The translations under genes were made by a program, and so were the position numbers. The notes beneath the pieces were generated by a model. It was not told where the DNA came from and did not search any database. It was given only the letters and a program-made list of their open reading frames with translations. A stretch of 64,000 nt of DNA from Arcicella gelida (GTDB lineage Bacteria; Bacteroidota; Bacteroidia; Cytophagales; Spirosomataceae): NCBI RefSeq assembly GCF_034931025.1, contig NZ_JAYGIL010000031.1, positions 1 through 64,000 on the forward strand. Reading direction: 5' to 3'. Of the stretch, positions 25,925 to 34,182 are shown piece after piece; the first letter of the stretch is position 1; each line of letters begins with the position of its first letter.

Positions 25925-27415
25925 TTAATTCAATTTTGCAATTGATTCTTTAATTTTTTCTCTGGCTTCACGTTTTTGCAATACATAAGGAGGTTTCATT
26001 CTGTCCGTACAGTCCATTGCACCGCAACGTTCACATGTTTCATTTACTTTTCGGTGAATCAATGATGAATCTGGAAGAAATTTCACCATACTTTTCAGGT
26101 TATCGTCGATGGCAAAACCTAAAGTAACGCTACTATTCATTTTTAAATTGGGTGGCGAAGGTTTCGCCAAACAAATCACCAAGTAATGATTCCCCGTGTC
26201 AATATATTCCGAAACTTGTGCTTTACATAATACTTCTTCAGCATCATAGCCTTTCTCTTTCTGAATTTTCTCTAAATCTTTTAAAATTGTTAATGCCTTC
26301 CATCTTCTGCAATAATGTTCTGTCAATGCTGTTCCATGCGGTGTATGCAATTTTGCTAAGTGCATTTCCTTGGTCAGATAAAACAAATCGTCATCAACCT
26401 GATTATTAAAACGTAAGAAGAAAAGGTTATTAATCTTAAAATGGCTCGTCATCAAATTCGATAATCTGTGCATAAATACTTCGGGCGTTACGTTAAATAA
26501 ACGCATGATGCTCAGCAACATATTTTCGTCCCATTTAGGCGAAGCAAAAAAGTAAGTGAGTCTATCAATCAAAATATCTTTGTTGATTAAAATCGCTCCC
26601 GCAAAATAAGATGCTCTGAAGTTATTAAGTACTTCTTCAAAAGAACCTACTTCTATTACAGAAGAAATATTCGATCTTTTTTTAAGTTGCAAAAACTGAT
26701 ACCCAATTTCACGACCATAAGTAAACGTTTTTTGTTCGGTACTTAAATCTTTATTGATTAATAGTTTAGAAGTAACTGGGTTATAAACCGAGCGAATAGT
26801 AACTAATTCGGGATATTGTTCTTTTGAAAATTCTTCAATTCGGTAACCATAAAAGTTTTCTAAGATTTCTGCCAACAGTTTTTCATTAGGTGAAGTAGTA
26901 GCCGAGATTTCAAAAAGCTTTCTGAATTGCTGGGCAGATTGCTCTAAATCTTCAAAATAGTTATCGTACATTTCTTGATATGACCGCAATACTGAAAAGT
27001 AAAACTGCTCCACACGCATATCGTAATTCCTGCTGATTTCGATAATCGTACTGATAAATGCACTGATTTTAGCTGGTGCTTCCGACATCAATTCGATAAA
27101 ATCAGAAGGTTCAACGCCAAAAATATCTAATGGCAATTCTGTAAGAATATTAGAGTTGAGCAATTCTGCAATGGGTTCTAATTGCTTACTCAATTTCAGT
27201 GAAACAAGCGAATCGTAATCTATTGCTAAGGCTTCCGACAAAGCCATTATTTTCTCTGTTTTTGGATATTTTTTTCCTTTTTCAATTTCATTCAAATATG
27301 AAATTGAAAGTTTAGACTTTTCGGCGACTTCGCTTAATGATAGTTTTTTATCAAGACGCAATTGCCTAATTTTTAGTCCGAAAATTATTTTTACTTTATC
27401 GCTATTCACACTCAT
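25925..27415 (-). CDS. ScfR/RamB-type short-chain fatty acyl transcriptional regulator
   Basis: 496 residues. An XRE-type helix-turn-helix lies at about 10-65 (GLKIRQLRLDKKLSLSEVAEKSKLSISYLNEIEKGKKYP, in two parts). An IrrE/ImmA-like central region follows in which the peptidase HExxH site is replaced by TYGREIGYQFLQ, so it is not a working zinc peptidase. The C-terminal DUF2083-type domain contains CERCGAMDC. ScfR proteins, including RamB of actinobacteria, sense acyl-CoA or acetate status and control acetate and glyoxylate genes. It is divergent from pckA; two near-identical palindromes in the shared spacer are likely its operators. Confidence 0.88.
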   Translation of the reverse strand: MSVNSDKVKIIFGLKIRQLRLDKKLSLSEVAEKSKLSISYLNEIEKGKKYPKTEKIMALSEALAIDYDSLVSLKLSKQLEPIAELLNSNILTELPLDIFGVEPSDFIELMSEAPAKISAFISTIIEISRNYDMRVEQFYFSVLRSYQEMYDNYFEDLEQSAQQFRKLFEISATTSPNEKLLAEILENFYGYRIEEFSKEQYPELVTIRSVYNPVTSKLLINKDLSTEQKTFTYGREIGYQFLQLKKRSNISSVIEVGSFEEVLNNFRASYFAGAILINKDILIDRLTYFFASPKWDENMLLSIMRLFNVTPEVFMHRLSNLMTSHFKINNLFFLRFNNQVDDDLFYLTKEMHLAKLHTPHGTALTEHYCRRWKALTILKDLEKIQKEKGYDAEEVLCKAQVSEYIDTGNHYLVICLAKPSPPNLKMNSSVTLGFAIDDNLKSMVKFLPDSSLIHRKVNETCERCGAMDCTDRMKPPYVLQKREAREKIKESIAKLN

Positions 27416-27477
27416 CGCTTTATAATTTTCACAAAGCTAATAAGATTTATCGAAACATTTTTCACAAGAAGCAAAAT

Positions 27478-27491
27478 AGCGAAAATTCGCT
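27478..27491. promoter_or_regulatory. Candidate ScfR operator, site 1
   Basis: AGCGAAAATTCGCT: arms AGCGAA/TTCGCT with a 2-nt centre, 63 bp upstream of the ScfR-type gene. It shares its arms exactly with site 2 at 27617. Confidence 0.6.
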
Positions 27492-27616
27492 TAATACTCT
27501 TTTAATAACATCTACATTGCAAAACACTCCATCCAACTGCTTTAAATGCTAAAATTCTGCATTTTTTCAATATTTAACATGATTTTTTATGCCAAAATAA
27601 AATTATTTTCATTTTT

Positions 27617-27630
27617 AGCGAAATTTCGCT
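27617..27630. promoter_or_regulatory. Candidate ScfR operator, site 2
   Basis: AGCGAAATTTCGCT is a perfect 14-bp palindrome. It touches the -33 box of the pckA promoter, a position where a bound regulator would block or contact RNA polymerase. Confidence 0.65.
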
Positions 27631-27659
27631 TGTTTTTAATTTTACGCTAATTACTTTTG
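27630..27659 (+). promoter_or_regulatory. Bacteroidota-type promoter of pckA
   Basis: TTG (27630-27632) is separated by 19 bp from TACTTTTG (27652-27659), matching the TTG-N19-TAnnTTTG consensus of the primary sigma factor in this phylum. The transcript would start about 50 bp before the pckA ATG. The rest of the 27416-27719 spacer is A/T-rich without a gene. Confidence 0.72.
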
Positions 27660-27719
27660 CAATGCGTTCGAATGCTTCTAAATTTTATTTGAGTCCTGAT
27701 CAAATTAACAATTACAAAC

Positions 27720-29300
27720 ATGAAACATGACATCCTTACTTCTGATTTTAGCAAAGCTGCTAAACAAAAAGTAAATCACCCATTATTAAGTCTTCATGCT
27801 GATATTCACTTGAATCTCAGCGTTTCAACCTTGGTTGAGGAAGCTTTAAAAAATGGAGAAGGTACGCTTACCGATACAGGTGCATTTATGTGCGACACAG
27901 GTAAGTTCACTGGGCGTTCGCCAAAAGACAAGTTTTCTGTCTATGACGACAAAACTGCTGATACTGTGGCTTGGGGAGAAATCAACCAAGCTTTTGATGC
28001 AGATAAATTCGAAGCACTTTATCAAAAAATGTTGACTTTTATTGCCAACAAAAAGCTTTATGCACGCTACGTTTGTGCTTGTGCTGCACCAGAACATAAA
28101 ATGAATATCTTGGTGATAAATACCTTGGCTTGGCATAATTTGTTTTGTAATCATTTATTTATTCGACCAACTGAAAATGAATTAGCTAGTTTTGAACCAG
28201 AATGGACGATTTTAGACATTCCAGCATTTGAGGCAAATCCTGAAATTGATGGTACTCGTCAAAGTAATTTTACCATTATTGATTTCACTCGTAAAATCAT
28301 CCTTATCGGCGGAACAGCGTATGCAGGTGAAATGAAAAAAGGAATCTTTACGGTACTGAATTATATTTTGCCAGAAGAGAAAAAAGTACTTTCGATGCAC
28401 TGCTCAGCCAACATTGGGAAAGACGGAGACACTGCTTTATTTTTTGGTTTATCAGGTACTGGAAAAACAACACTTTCTGCTGACCCATACAGAAATCTGA
28501 TTGGTGATGACGAACACGGTTGGGACGACAAACAGGTTTTCAATTTTGAAGGAGGCTGTTATGCCAAAGTAATCAATCTGAGTGAAGAACAAGAACCTGA
28601 AATTTTTAGAGCAATTCGCTATGGTTCAATTTTAGAAAATACCCGTTTTATAGCAGGAACGAAAACGGTAGATTACAGCAACCAAAGTGTTACAGAAAAT
28701 ACTAGAACTGCCTACCCAATTCATTATATTCCGAATGTAGCTGTTCCTTCTGTAGGCAATGCACCTAAGAATATTTTCTTTCTTACAGCAGATGCTTTTG
28801 GCGTATTACCTCCTATTTCAAAACTAAGTATCGAACAAGCCATGTATTACTTTGTGGCGGGTTATACATCAAAATTAGCAGGTACAGAAATGGGTATTAA
28901 AGAACCACAAGCTACCTTTTCTGCTTGTTTTGGTGCGGCTTTTTTACCGCTTCACCCATTAAAGTACGCTAATCTTTTAGGTGAAAAATTAGCGGCTGGC
29001 AATGTCAAAGTTTGGTTGATTAATACTGGCTGGTCGGGTGGTGGTTATGGTGTAGGTTCACGCATTAAATTAACTTATACTCGTGCGATGATTCATGCTG
29101 CATTAAAAGGTGAATTTGACAATGTAAATTTCATAAAACATGATATATTTGGTTTAGAAATGCCTACAATGTGTACAGATGTGCCTCAAGATTTACTTAA
29201 CCCTAAAAATACGTGGTTAGACAAAGAGGCTTATGACCAAAAAGCGAAAGATTTGGCAATTTCTTTTGAAGAAAACTATATAAGAATTAGTGGGAAATAG
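27720..29300 (+). CDS. pckA: Phosphoenolpyruvate carboxykinase (ATP)
   Basis: 526 residues, normal for the ATP-type enzyme, which makes PEP from oxaloacetate and starts gluconeogenesis. Motifs in order: FTGRSPKDKF (substrate binding), GGTAYAGEMKKGIFTVLNY, the kinase-1a loop GLSGTGKTTLSADPYR at about 243-258, the metal site IGDDEHGWDD, and GGCYAKVINLSEE. Expression is probably under the upstream promoter and palindrome. The stop codon is immediately followed by a 7-bp repeat array, and fbp lies beyond it on the same strand, so the pair forms a gluconeogenic unit opposite the ScfR-type regulator. Confidence 0.97.
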   Translation: MKHDILTSDFSKAAKQKVNHPLLSLHADIHLNLSVSTLVEEALKNGEGTLTDTGAFMCDTGKFTGRSPKDKFSVYDDKTADTVAWGEINQAFDADKFEALYQKMLTFIANKKLYARYVCACAAPEHKMNILVINTLAWHNLFCNHLFIRPTENELASFEPEWTILDIPAFEANPEIDGTRQSNFTIIDFTRKIILIGGTAYAGEMKKGIFTVLNYILPEEKKVLSMHCSANIGKDGDTALFFGLSGTGKTTLSADPYRNLIGDDEHGWDDKQVFNFEGGCYAKVINLSEEQEPEIFRAIRYGSILENTRFIAGTKTVDYSNQSVTENTRTAYPIHYIPNVAVPSVGNAPKNIFFLTADAFGVLPPISKLSIEQAMYYFVAGYTSKLAGTEMGIKEPQATFSACFGAAFLPLHPLKYANLLGEKLAAGNVKVWLINTGWSGGGYGVGSRIKLTYTRAMIHAALKGEFDNVNFIKHDIFGLEMPTMCTDVPQDLLNPKNTWLDKEAYDQKAKDLAISFEENYIRISGK

Positions 29301-29400
29301 CTTGAGCTATTAGCAGTGAGTCTTGAGCTATGAGCTATTAGATTTTAGATTTTAAAAACCAAAAAACTCAAAGCTCATAGCTCATGGCTGATAGCTTGCA
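29299..29400 (+). repeat. 7-bp-period array starting at the pckA stop, with an inverted second half
   Basis: From the stop codon the words GCTATTA, GCAGTGA, GTCTTGA, GCTATGA, GCTATTA, GATTTTA follow one another without gap (to about 29356). After an A-rich loop, the opposite orientation follows: CTCATAG, CTCATGG, CTGATAG. The two halves can pair as a long imperfect stem. It reaches past the first possible ATG of fbp. Confidence 0.8.
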
Positions 29401-29407
29401 AAAAACT

Positions 29408-30448
29408 ATGATCAATAACCATAATCTCGCTTTACCTGTTGGAACGACGCTTGATAGATTTATCAATCGCCAACAAGAAGCTTTTCCTTATGCCAAAGGA
29501 GAGCTTTCTCAATTGCTAAGAGACATTGCACTTGCCTCCAAAATTATCAATCGTGAAATTAATCGAGCAGGCTTGATTGATATTACGGGTGCTTTAGGAA
29601 GTGAGAACATTCAGGGTGAAGCCCAACAAAAACTAGACATGATTGCCAATATTCGCTTTATAAGAGCATTGGTAAATGGTGGTGAAGTGGTTGGAATTCT
29701 TTCTGAAGAAGACGATGAAATTATTCAAACAGGTAATGTTAATGCGAAGTATGTAGTAGCAATGGACCCACTAGACGGTTCTTCTAATATTGATGTCAAT
29801 GTTTCTATCGGAACAATTTTTTCAATTTATAGAAGAGTAAGTCCAATTGGTACTCCTGCTGTTGAAGAAGATTTTCTTCAAGGCGGACGCAAGCAAGTGG
29901 CAGCGGGTTATATCCTTTACGGTTCTTCCACGATTATGGTTTATACTACTGGTAAAGGAGTAAACGGTTTTACTTATGAAAATTCTTTGGGCGAATATTT
30001 TCTTTCACATGCTGATATAAAAATGCCTGAAAACGGTAAAATCTATTCAGTAAACGAAGCTTATTTTGAGGAATTTAGCAATCCTATCAAAGATTTTATC
30101 GTGGATATGCGAAAACAGTCAGGTTGTATGGCTCGTTACATTGGTTCGTTAGTCGGTGATTTTCATAGAAATTTATTAAAAGGTGGCGTTTACTTGTATC
30201 CACCAACCCGAAAAGCCAAAGAAGGAAAATTACGATTATTGTATGAATGCTATCCATTAGCTTTTGTGATTGAACAAGCTGGTGGATTATCATTTGATGG
30301 CACACAAAGTATTTTAGATATTATTCCAGAAAATATTCATCAAAGAAATATTACTTATTTGGGTTCAAAAGAACAAATGTCAAAATTGAAAGATAATCTG
30401 GATAAGTATCATGCTTTAATTTTGGAGCAAATGGAAAATGGACTTTAA
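29408..30448 (+). CDS. fbp: Fructose-1,6-bisphosphatase, class I
   Basis: The start is put at 29408 (MINNHNLALPVGTTLDRFIN). An ATG at 29384 is possible but its codons (MADSLQKT) come from the repeat array, not from the enzyme. The protein is 346 residues. Metal and substrate motifs: GALGSENIQGEAQQKLD, M-DPLDGSSNIDVNVSIGTIF with the metal aspartates from D120, and KLRLLYECYPLAFVIEQAGG. It removes the 1-phosphate in gluconeogenesis. It follows pckA on the same strand. Confidence 0.96.
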   Translation: MINNHNLALPVGTTLDRFINRQQEAFPYAKGELSQLLRDIALASKIINREINRAGLIDITGALGSENIQGEAQQKLDMIANIRFIRALVNGGEVVGILSEEDDEIIQTGNVNAKYVVAMDPLDGSSNIDVNVSIGTIFSIYRRVSPIGTPAVEEDFLQGGRKQVAAGYILYGSSTIMVYTTGKGVNGFTYENSLGEYFLSHADIKMPENGKIYSVNEAYFEEFSNPIKDFIVDMRKQSGCMARYIGSLVGDFHRNLLKGGVYLYPPTRKAKEGKLRLLYECYPLAFVIEQAGGLSFDGTQSILDIIPENIHQRNITYLGSKEQMSKLKDNLDKYHALILEQMENGL

Positions 30449-30576
30449 GAACTTTTATTCGTTTCTATCCAAAATTACTGTTCTCAATAAAACAGATAGG
30501 TCAGGATATTACATCCTCATTAAAAAAGATTATTTTGCACAAAAATCACAAGCTGTGTAAAATAATCTTTTTTCTT

Positions 30577-31977
30577 ATGAAAATTATATTCAACATACTC
30601 TTCTTCATTGGCTTAAATCTTCTAACATTTTTTGACATTCAAGCACAAAAGCAATTTGCAGAAATTTGGCTAACCAGTTCAGACGAATCTATTCTATTTA
30701 AGAAACAAGCCAAAACTTTCAATTTTGAATATACCAATAATACTTTACCGAATATTATTATTGATGAAAGTAAGGTTTTCCAGAAAATGGATGGCTTTGG
30801 CTTTACTTTGACGGGGGGAAGTGCCATGCTTATCAACCAGATGAATACCAAAGAAAGAGCAGCTTTATTGCAAGAACTTTTTGCCACAAATGATGCGAAT
30901 ATTGGTGTTAGCTATCTAAGAATCAGCGTTGGTGCTTCTGATTTGGATAATCATGTTTTTTCTTATGATGATTTACCTGAAGGAGAAACCGACCCAGAAT
31001 TGAAGAAATTCAATTTGGCAGGCGACCAACAATATTTAATTCCTGTATTAAAACAGATTTTAGCGATTAATCCAGAAATTAAAATACTTGCTTCGCCTTG
31101 GTCGCCACCAGTTTGGATGAAAAGTAATGCCAGTTCAAAAGGAGGAAGTTTAAAGCAAGAATATTATACTACTTATGCGAAGTATCTTTTAAAATATATT
31201 CAAGAAATGAAGAAAGAAGGCATCAGAATTGATGCTTTGACAGTTCAGAACGAACCACTTCATCCCGGGAATAATCCAAGTTTATTGATGTTGCCCGAAG
31301 AACAAGGACTTTTTGTAAGAAGACATTTAGGACCAATTTTCAAAGCCGCAAAAGCTGATACTAAAATCATTATTTATGACCACAATGCCGACCGTCCAGA
31401 TTATCCAATCACAATTTTAAACGACCTAGAAGCCCGAAAATATATTGACGGTTCAGCCTTTCATTTGTATGGAGGTTATATCAATACTTTGTCGGATGTA
31501 CACAATGCTCATCCCGATAAAAACTTATATTTTACTGAACAGTGGATTGGTAGTCCAGGCAATTTTTCTGGCGATTTAACTTGGCATGTAAAAAATCTCA
31601 TCATCGGAGCGCCCAAAAACTGGTGTAAAACAGTATTGGAGTGGAATTTAGCTTCTGACCCCAAACAAAATCCACATACAGAAGGCGGATGTACAGAATG
31701 TTTAGGAGCGATTACAATTGATAAAAATAGTATTAAGAGAAATCCAGCATATTACATTATTGCACACGCTTCCAAATTTGTAAGACCGAATTCTGTTAGA
31801 ATATTTTCAAACACAACGGCAAGTTTACCTAACGTTGCTTTCAAAACTCCTTCTGGCAGAAAAGTTTTGATTGTTCAAAACGAAAGTAATAAAGCACAGA
31901 AGTTTAATATTTCTTATCAAGGAAAAAAAGCTGTACAAACCCTTGAAGCTGGCGTTGTAGCTACTTATGTTTGGTAG
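30577..31977 (+). CDS. Secreted glycoside hydrolase family 30 enzyme (glucosylceramidase-like)
   Basis: The ATG at 30577 is preferred over a TTG at 30535 because it opens a good signal peptide (MKIIFNILFFIGLNLLTFF, ending near IQA). The 466-residue protein has the GH30 (beta/alpha)8 fold: KMDGFGFTLTGGSAMLI, SYLRISVGASD, LASPWSPPVWMKSN, acid/base E226 in TVQNEPLHPGNN, nucleophile E321 in YFTEQWIGS, and a small beta-domain at the end. Such enzymes cleave beta-glucosidic or related bonds; the exact substrate is not readable. Alone on its strand, it shares a very long hairpin terminator with the convergent cytochrome gene. Confidence 0.92.
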   Translation: MKIIFNILFFIGLNLLTFFDIQAQKQFAEIWLTSSDESILFKKQAKTFNFEYTNNTLPNIIIDESKVFQKMDGFGFTLTGGSAMLINQMNTKERAALLQELFATNDANIGVSYLRISVGASDLDNHVFSYDDLPEGETDPELKKFNLAGDQQYLIPVLKQILAINPEIKILASPWSPPVWMKSNASSKGGSLKQEYYTTYAKYLLKYIQEMKKEGIRIDALTVQNEPLHPGNNPSLLMLPEEQGLFVRRHLGPIFKAAKADTKIIIYDHNADRPDYPITILNDLEARKYIDGSAFHLYGGYINTLSDVHNAHPDKNLYFTEQWIGSPGNFSGDLTWHVKNLIIGAPKNWCKTVLEWNLASDPKQNPHTEGGCTECLGAITIDKNSIKRNPAYYIIAHASKFVRPNSVRIFSNTTASLPNVAFKTPSGRKVLIVQNESNKAQKFNISYQGKKAVQTLEAGVVATYVW

Positions 31978-32010
31978 GTTTCTTGAAAATTAAGTAAAAA
32001 ACATATTTAT

Positions 32011-32082
32011 CAGAAAAATTAAAAACATAAAAAGCGGTCGAAATTAGTTTTCCGACCGCTTTTTATGTTTTTAATTTTTCTG
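32011..32082. terminator. Long bidirectional terminator, 30-bp perfect arms
   Basis: 32011-32040 and 32053-32082 are perfect reverse complements around a 12-nt loop. The core AAAAAGCGGTCG/CGACCGCTTTTT is extended by A/T-rich flanks that also pair. It ends 6 bp from the stop of the minus-strand gene and starts 34 bp after the GH30 gene. Confidence 0.93.
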
Positions 32083-32087
32083 AATAA

Positions 32088-33569
32088 CTATTTCTGAGCG
32101 ATTACTTTATTGGTATCAGCCTTAGATACTTTATCTTCCCAACCGATGTTTACTTCTACATTTGGCAAGGCTTTTTGCAAGGCTACTACGCCAGCTTTCG
32201 TTACTTTTGTTTGCCAGCAATATACTTTCTTTAAGTTTTTTAGCTTGCTTAATTCTTTCAATCCTGCATCACTTATTTGAGTATCAAACAGATTGATGTA
32301 TTCTAAAAATTGTAAATCTTTCAATTGAGCAATTCCAACATCCGTAATGGCTGTATGTTCTAAATGCAAACGTGTGAGATGTTTTAATTTCGCAATTTCA
32401 GTGAATGATTTATCAGAAATTTTAGTACTTCCTAGTTTCAACCAGATAATTTGTTCTGATAAATTAGTCAAGAGATTAATTTTTGAATCATCAAAGTTTC
32501 GGGCATTCACAAAATTAACATCCAGAAAATTATGGCTTTTTGAAACTGGCATGACCATCACATTCATTGCTGATAGTTTCTGAATATCACTTTCAGCAGC
32601 AGCAGAAACTTTCTCGTTGAAAACGGCTGAAATACTTTCTCCAGCTGTTGCTATATTACTTCCTTCACTCCCACTTGCCAGTGAGGCTAACAATGGCTTT
32701 ACCTTTTCATCAGGTTTTAGTTGAGCTACTTTTGTATCAAAAGCCGCTCCGTTTTGAATCCACCAATGCAAAAGAGAAATTTCTTGTTCCGTCAAAGGCG
32801 TTTTACCTTTTGGTGGCATGTGGTGTTCGTCTTCTTCTGGCAACAGCAAACGCTTAATTAATTCACTATTTGCAACATCATTTGCTTTGATGATTACTCC
32901 GTTTTTACCGCCTTTCATCAAAAGCTCCTGCGTATCCATTCGCAAACCGCCTTTGATTTTATTCGCATTATGACACGACCAACATTTTTGTTCCATCACT
33001 GGTGCTACAATATCTTGATACACCAATGCTTCGTTGATATTTTCAATTTTCTTTTTTGCACCAGATTCTCCTTTTGCTCTTGGTGGTAAACCCGCTAAAG
33101 AACGAAAAGGCTCTGGCGTAAAACTATAAAGGTAATCTTCGCCGTGCGTCATATTTCCACCCAAATGGCCTGTACCCGTTAATAAAATCACAATGAGGTA
33201 AATGGCAGGCATATATGCCTTTTTCATGGTTGGGTCTTCTTGCCAATTTACTTTCATGTACCAAGCGGCTAAAGCTACCAACGCTACACCAATGCCCATC
33301 CATTGATGAAGAAATAAAGTTTCTTCACTGTATTCACCAGAACTTGAAAGTAAATAACCAAAAATACATGAGATAACCGCCGTGAGCATTCCCAAAAATA
33401 AAATGGGAGCAATGGCAGGTTGTAAGGCAGTTAATCCTTTTTTGCGAGAAATCAATTCTAAAATCGCTGCAATCATCAACATCCCAATCGGTAAATGAAC
33501 TACCACAGGATGAAAATGTCCAAAAAACATTGCCCAGTCTGAAGGAGCATTGGCTTGTAAAAAAATCAT
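32088..33569 (-). CDS. DUF2231-cytochrome c (PSCyt1)-LRR membrane protein
   Basis: 493 residues. Residues 1-150 form four membrane helices of the DUF2231 type (FFGHFHPVVVHLPIGMLMIA, ILFLGMLTAVISCIFGYLL). A cytochrome-c-like domain follows with heme site CWSCH (C196, C199, H200) and an MPPKGKTPL segment that could give the axial methionine, the planctomycete PSCyt1 type. The C-terminal third has leucine-rich repeats (LKLGSTKISDKSFTEIAKL, LHLEHTAITDVGIAQLKDL, INLFDTQISDAGLKELSKL). It likely faces the periplasm anchored in the inner membrane. The same heme family occurs in the DUF1549/DUF1553 protein 5 kb away. Substrate unknown. Confidence 0.88.
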   Translation of the reverse strand: MIFLQANAPSDWAMFFGHFHPVVVHLPIGMLMIAAILELISRKKGLTALQPAIAPILFLGMLTAVISCIFGYLLSSSGEYSEETLFLHQWMGIGVALVALAAWYMKVNWQEDPTMKKAYMPAIYLIVILLTGTGHLGGNMTHGEDYLYSFTPEPFRSLAGLPPRAKGESGAKKKIENINEALVYQDIVAPVMEQKCWSCHNANKIKGGLRMDTQELLMKGGKNGVIIKANDVANSELIKRLLLPEEDEHHMPPKGKTPLTEQEISLLHWWIQNGAAFDTKVAQLKPDEKVKPLLASLASGSEGSNIATAGESISAVFNEKVSAAAESDIQKLSAMNVMVMPVSKSHNFLDVNFVNARNFDDSKINLLTNLSEQIIWLKLGSTKISDKSFTEIAKLKHLTRLHLEHTAITDVGIAQLKDLQFLEYINLFDTQISDAGLKELSKLKNLKKVYCWQTKVTKAGVVALQKALPNVEVNIGWEDKVSKADTNKVIAQK

Positions 33570-33590
33570 AATTTCTTATTTTAGAGAAAA

Positions 33591-33618
33591 GCAATAGGCT
33601 TTAGCCTGTAAGCTTTTT
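33591..33618 (+). repeat. Short 7-bp-period array
   Basis: Words AATAGGC, TTTAGCC, TGTAAGC spaced 7 bp, the same vocabulary as the arrays at 44344-44392. Unlike the others it is near the 5' end of a gene, not at a stop codon. Confidence 0.55.
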
Positions 33619-33720
33619 CTACTCAAAATTTACTCTTTTTAAAAGTACTTTAATTTCTATGGCTGGTTTCCAGTCCCTTGCTGTTGGAAAGGAAATATTA
33701 ATTCCCTAATACACACACAA

Positions 33721-33989
33721 GGGGAGTTCTAATACAGCATTTCTGAATTCTAACTCAGTTTGAGTGAGCTGGTACTCAGATTTATTGAGTATTAACTCAG
33801 TTTGGGTGAGCTGGTACTCAGATTTTCTGAGCTTCAATACAGTTTGAGCGAGCTTTAACTCAGATTTATTGAGTACTAACTCAGTTTGGGTGAGCTGGTA
33901 CTCAGATTTTCTGTATTCCTGCTCACTAAATCTGTACTCTAATACAGAAAATCTGAGTTACAATACAGTTTTAGCGAGTTAAGACCCTT
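33721..33989. repeat. 21-bp tandem repeat array (12 full units)
   Basis: Full units start at 33738 and every 21 bp up to 33969 without any indel, preceded by a partial unit at 33721. The common pattern is TTTnnnTGAGYTnnnACTCAG; in most units TGAG and CTCA form a small palindrome. On the minus strand one frame is open for 84 codons (33957 to 33706) and reads as heptads such as SEYQLTQ-TELVLNK, but it has no start codon and is bounded by in-frame stops at 33958-33960 and 33706-33708. Confidence 0.92.
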
Positions 33990-34056
33990 TTCCGTGGTCT
34001 GTGGCACACAGAACACAGTGATGTAAGTGTTCTGTGTGCCACAGACCACGGGAAAG
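33988..34056. repeat. Dispersed hairpin repeat, copy B
   Basis: Arm CGTGGTCTGTGGCACACAGA (from about 33993, extended on both sides) pairs with its complement at 34028-34056; one mismatch in about 29 bp, 11-nt loop. The arm is the same as in copy A at 12948-13055, 21 kb away. It is joined directly to the 21-bp array on one side and a 7-bp array on the other. Confidence 0.9.
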
Positions 34057-34182
34057 ACACTCAAAACTCCGAACTAAAATTCACTCCTCATTCCGCACTC
34101 AAAACTCTAAACTAAAATTCACTCCTCATTCCAAACTCAAAACTCAGCATTAAAATCACTCCGCACTCAAAACACATCACTC
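34057..34182 (-). repeat. 7-bp-period array abutting the NHL gene stop codon
   Basis: Read from the stop codon of the NHL gene (34183-34185) outward: GAGTGAT, GTGTTTT, GAGTGCG, GAGTGAT, then CTGAGTT, TTGAGTT and so on in constant 7-bp steps for about 18 words. The vocabulary matches the polA-adjacent array. Confidence 0.78.

Noticed and set aside
29384..29407. Earlier ATG for fbp giving eight extra residues
   Set aside because: These codons belong to the heptamer array rather than to the conserved enzyme N-terminus; the ATG at 29408 is the better start.
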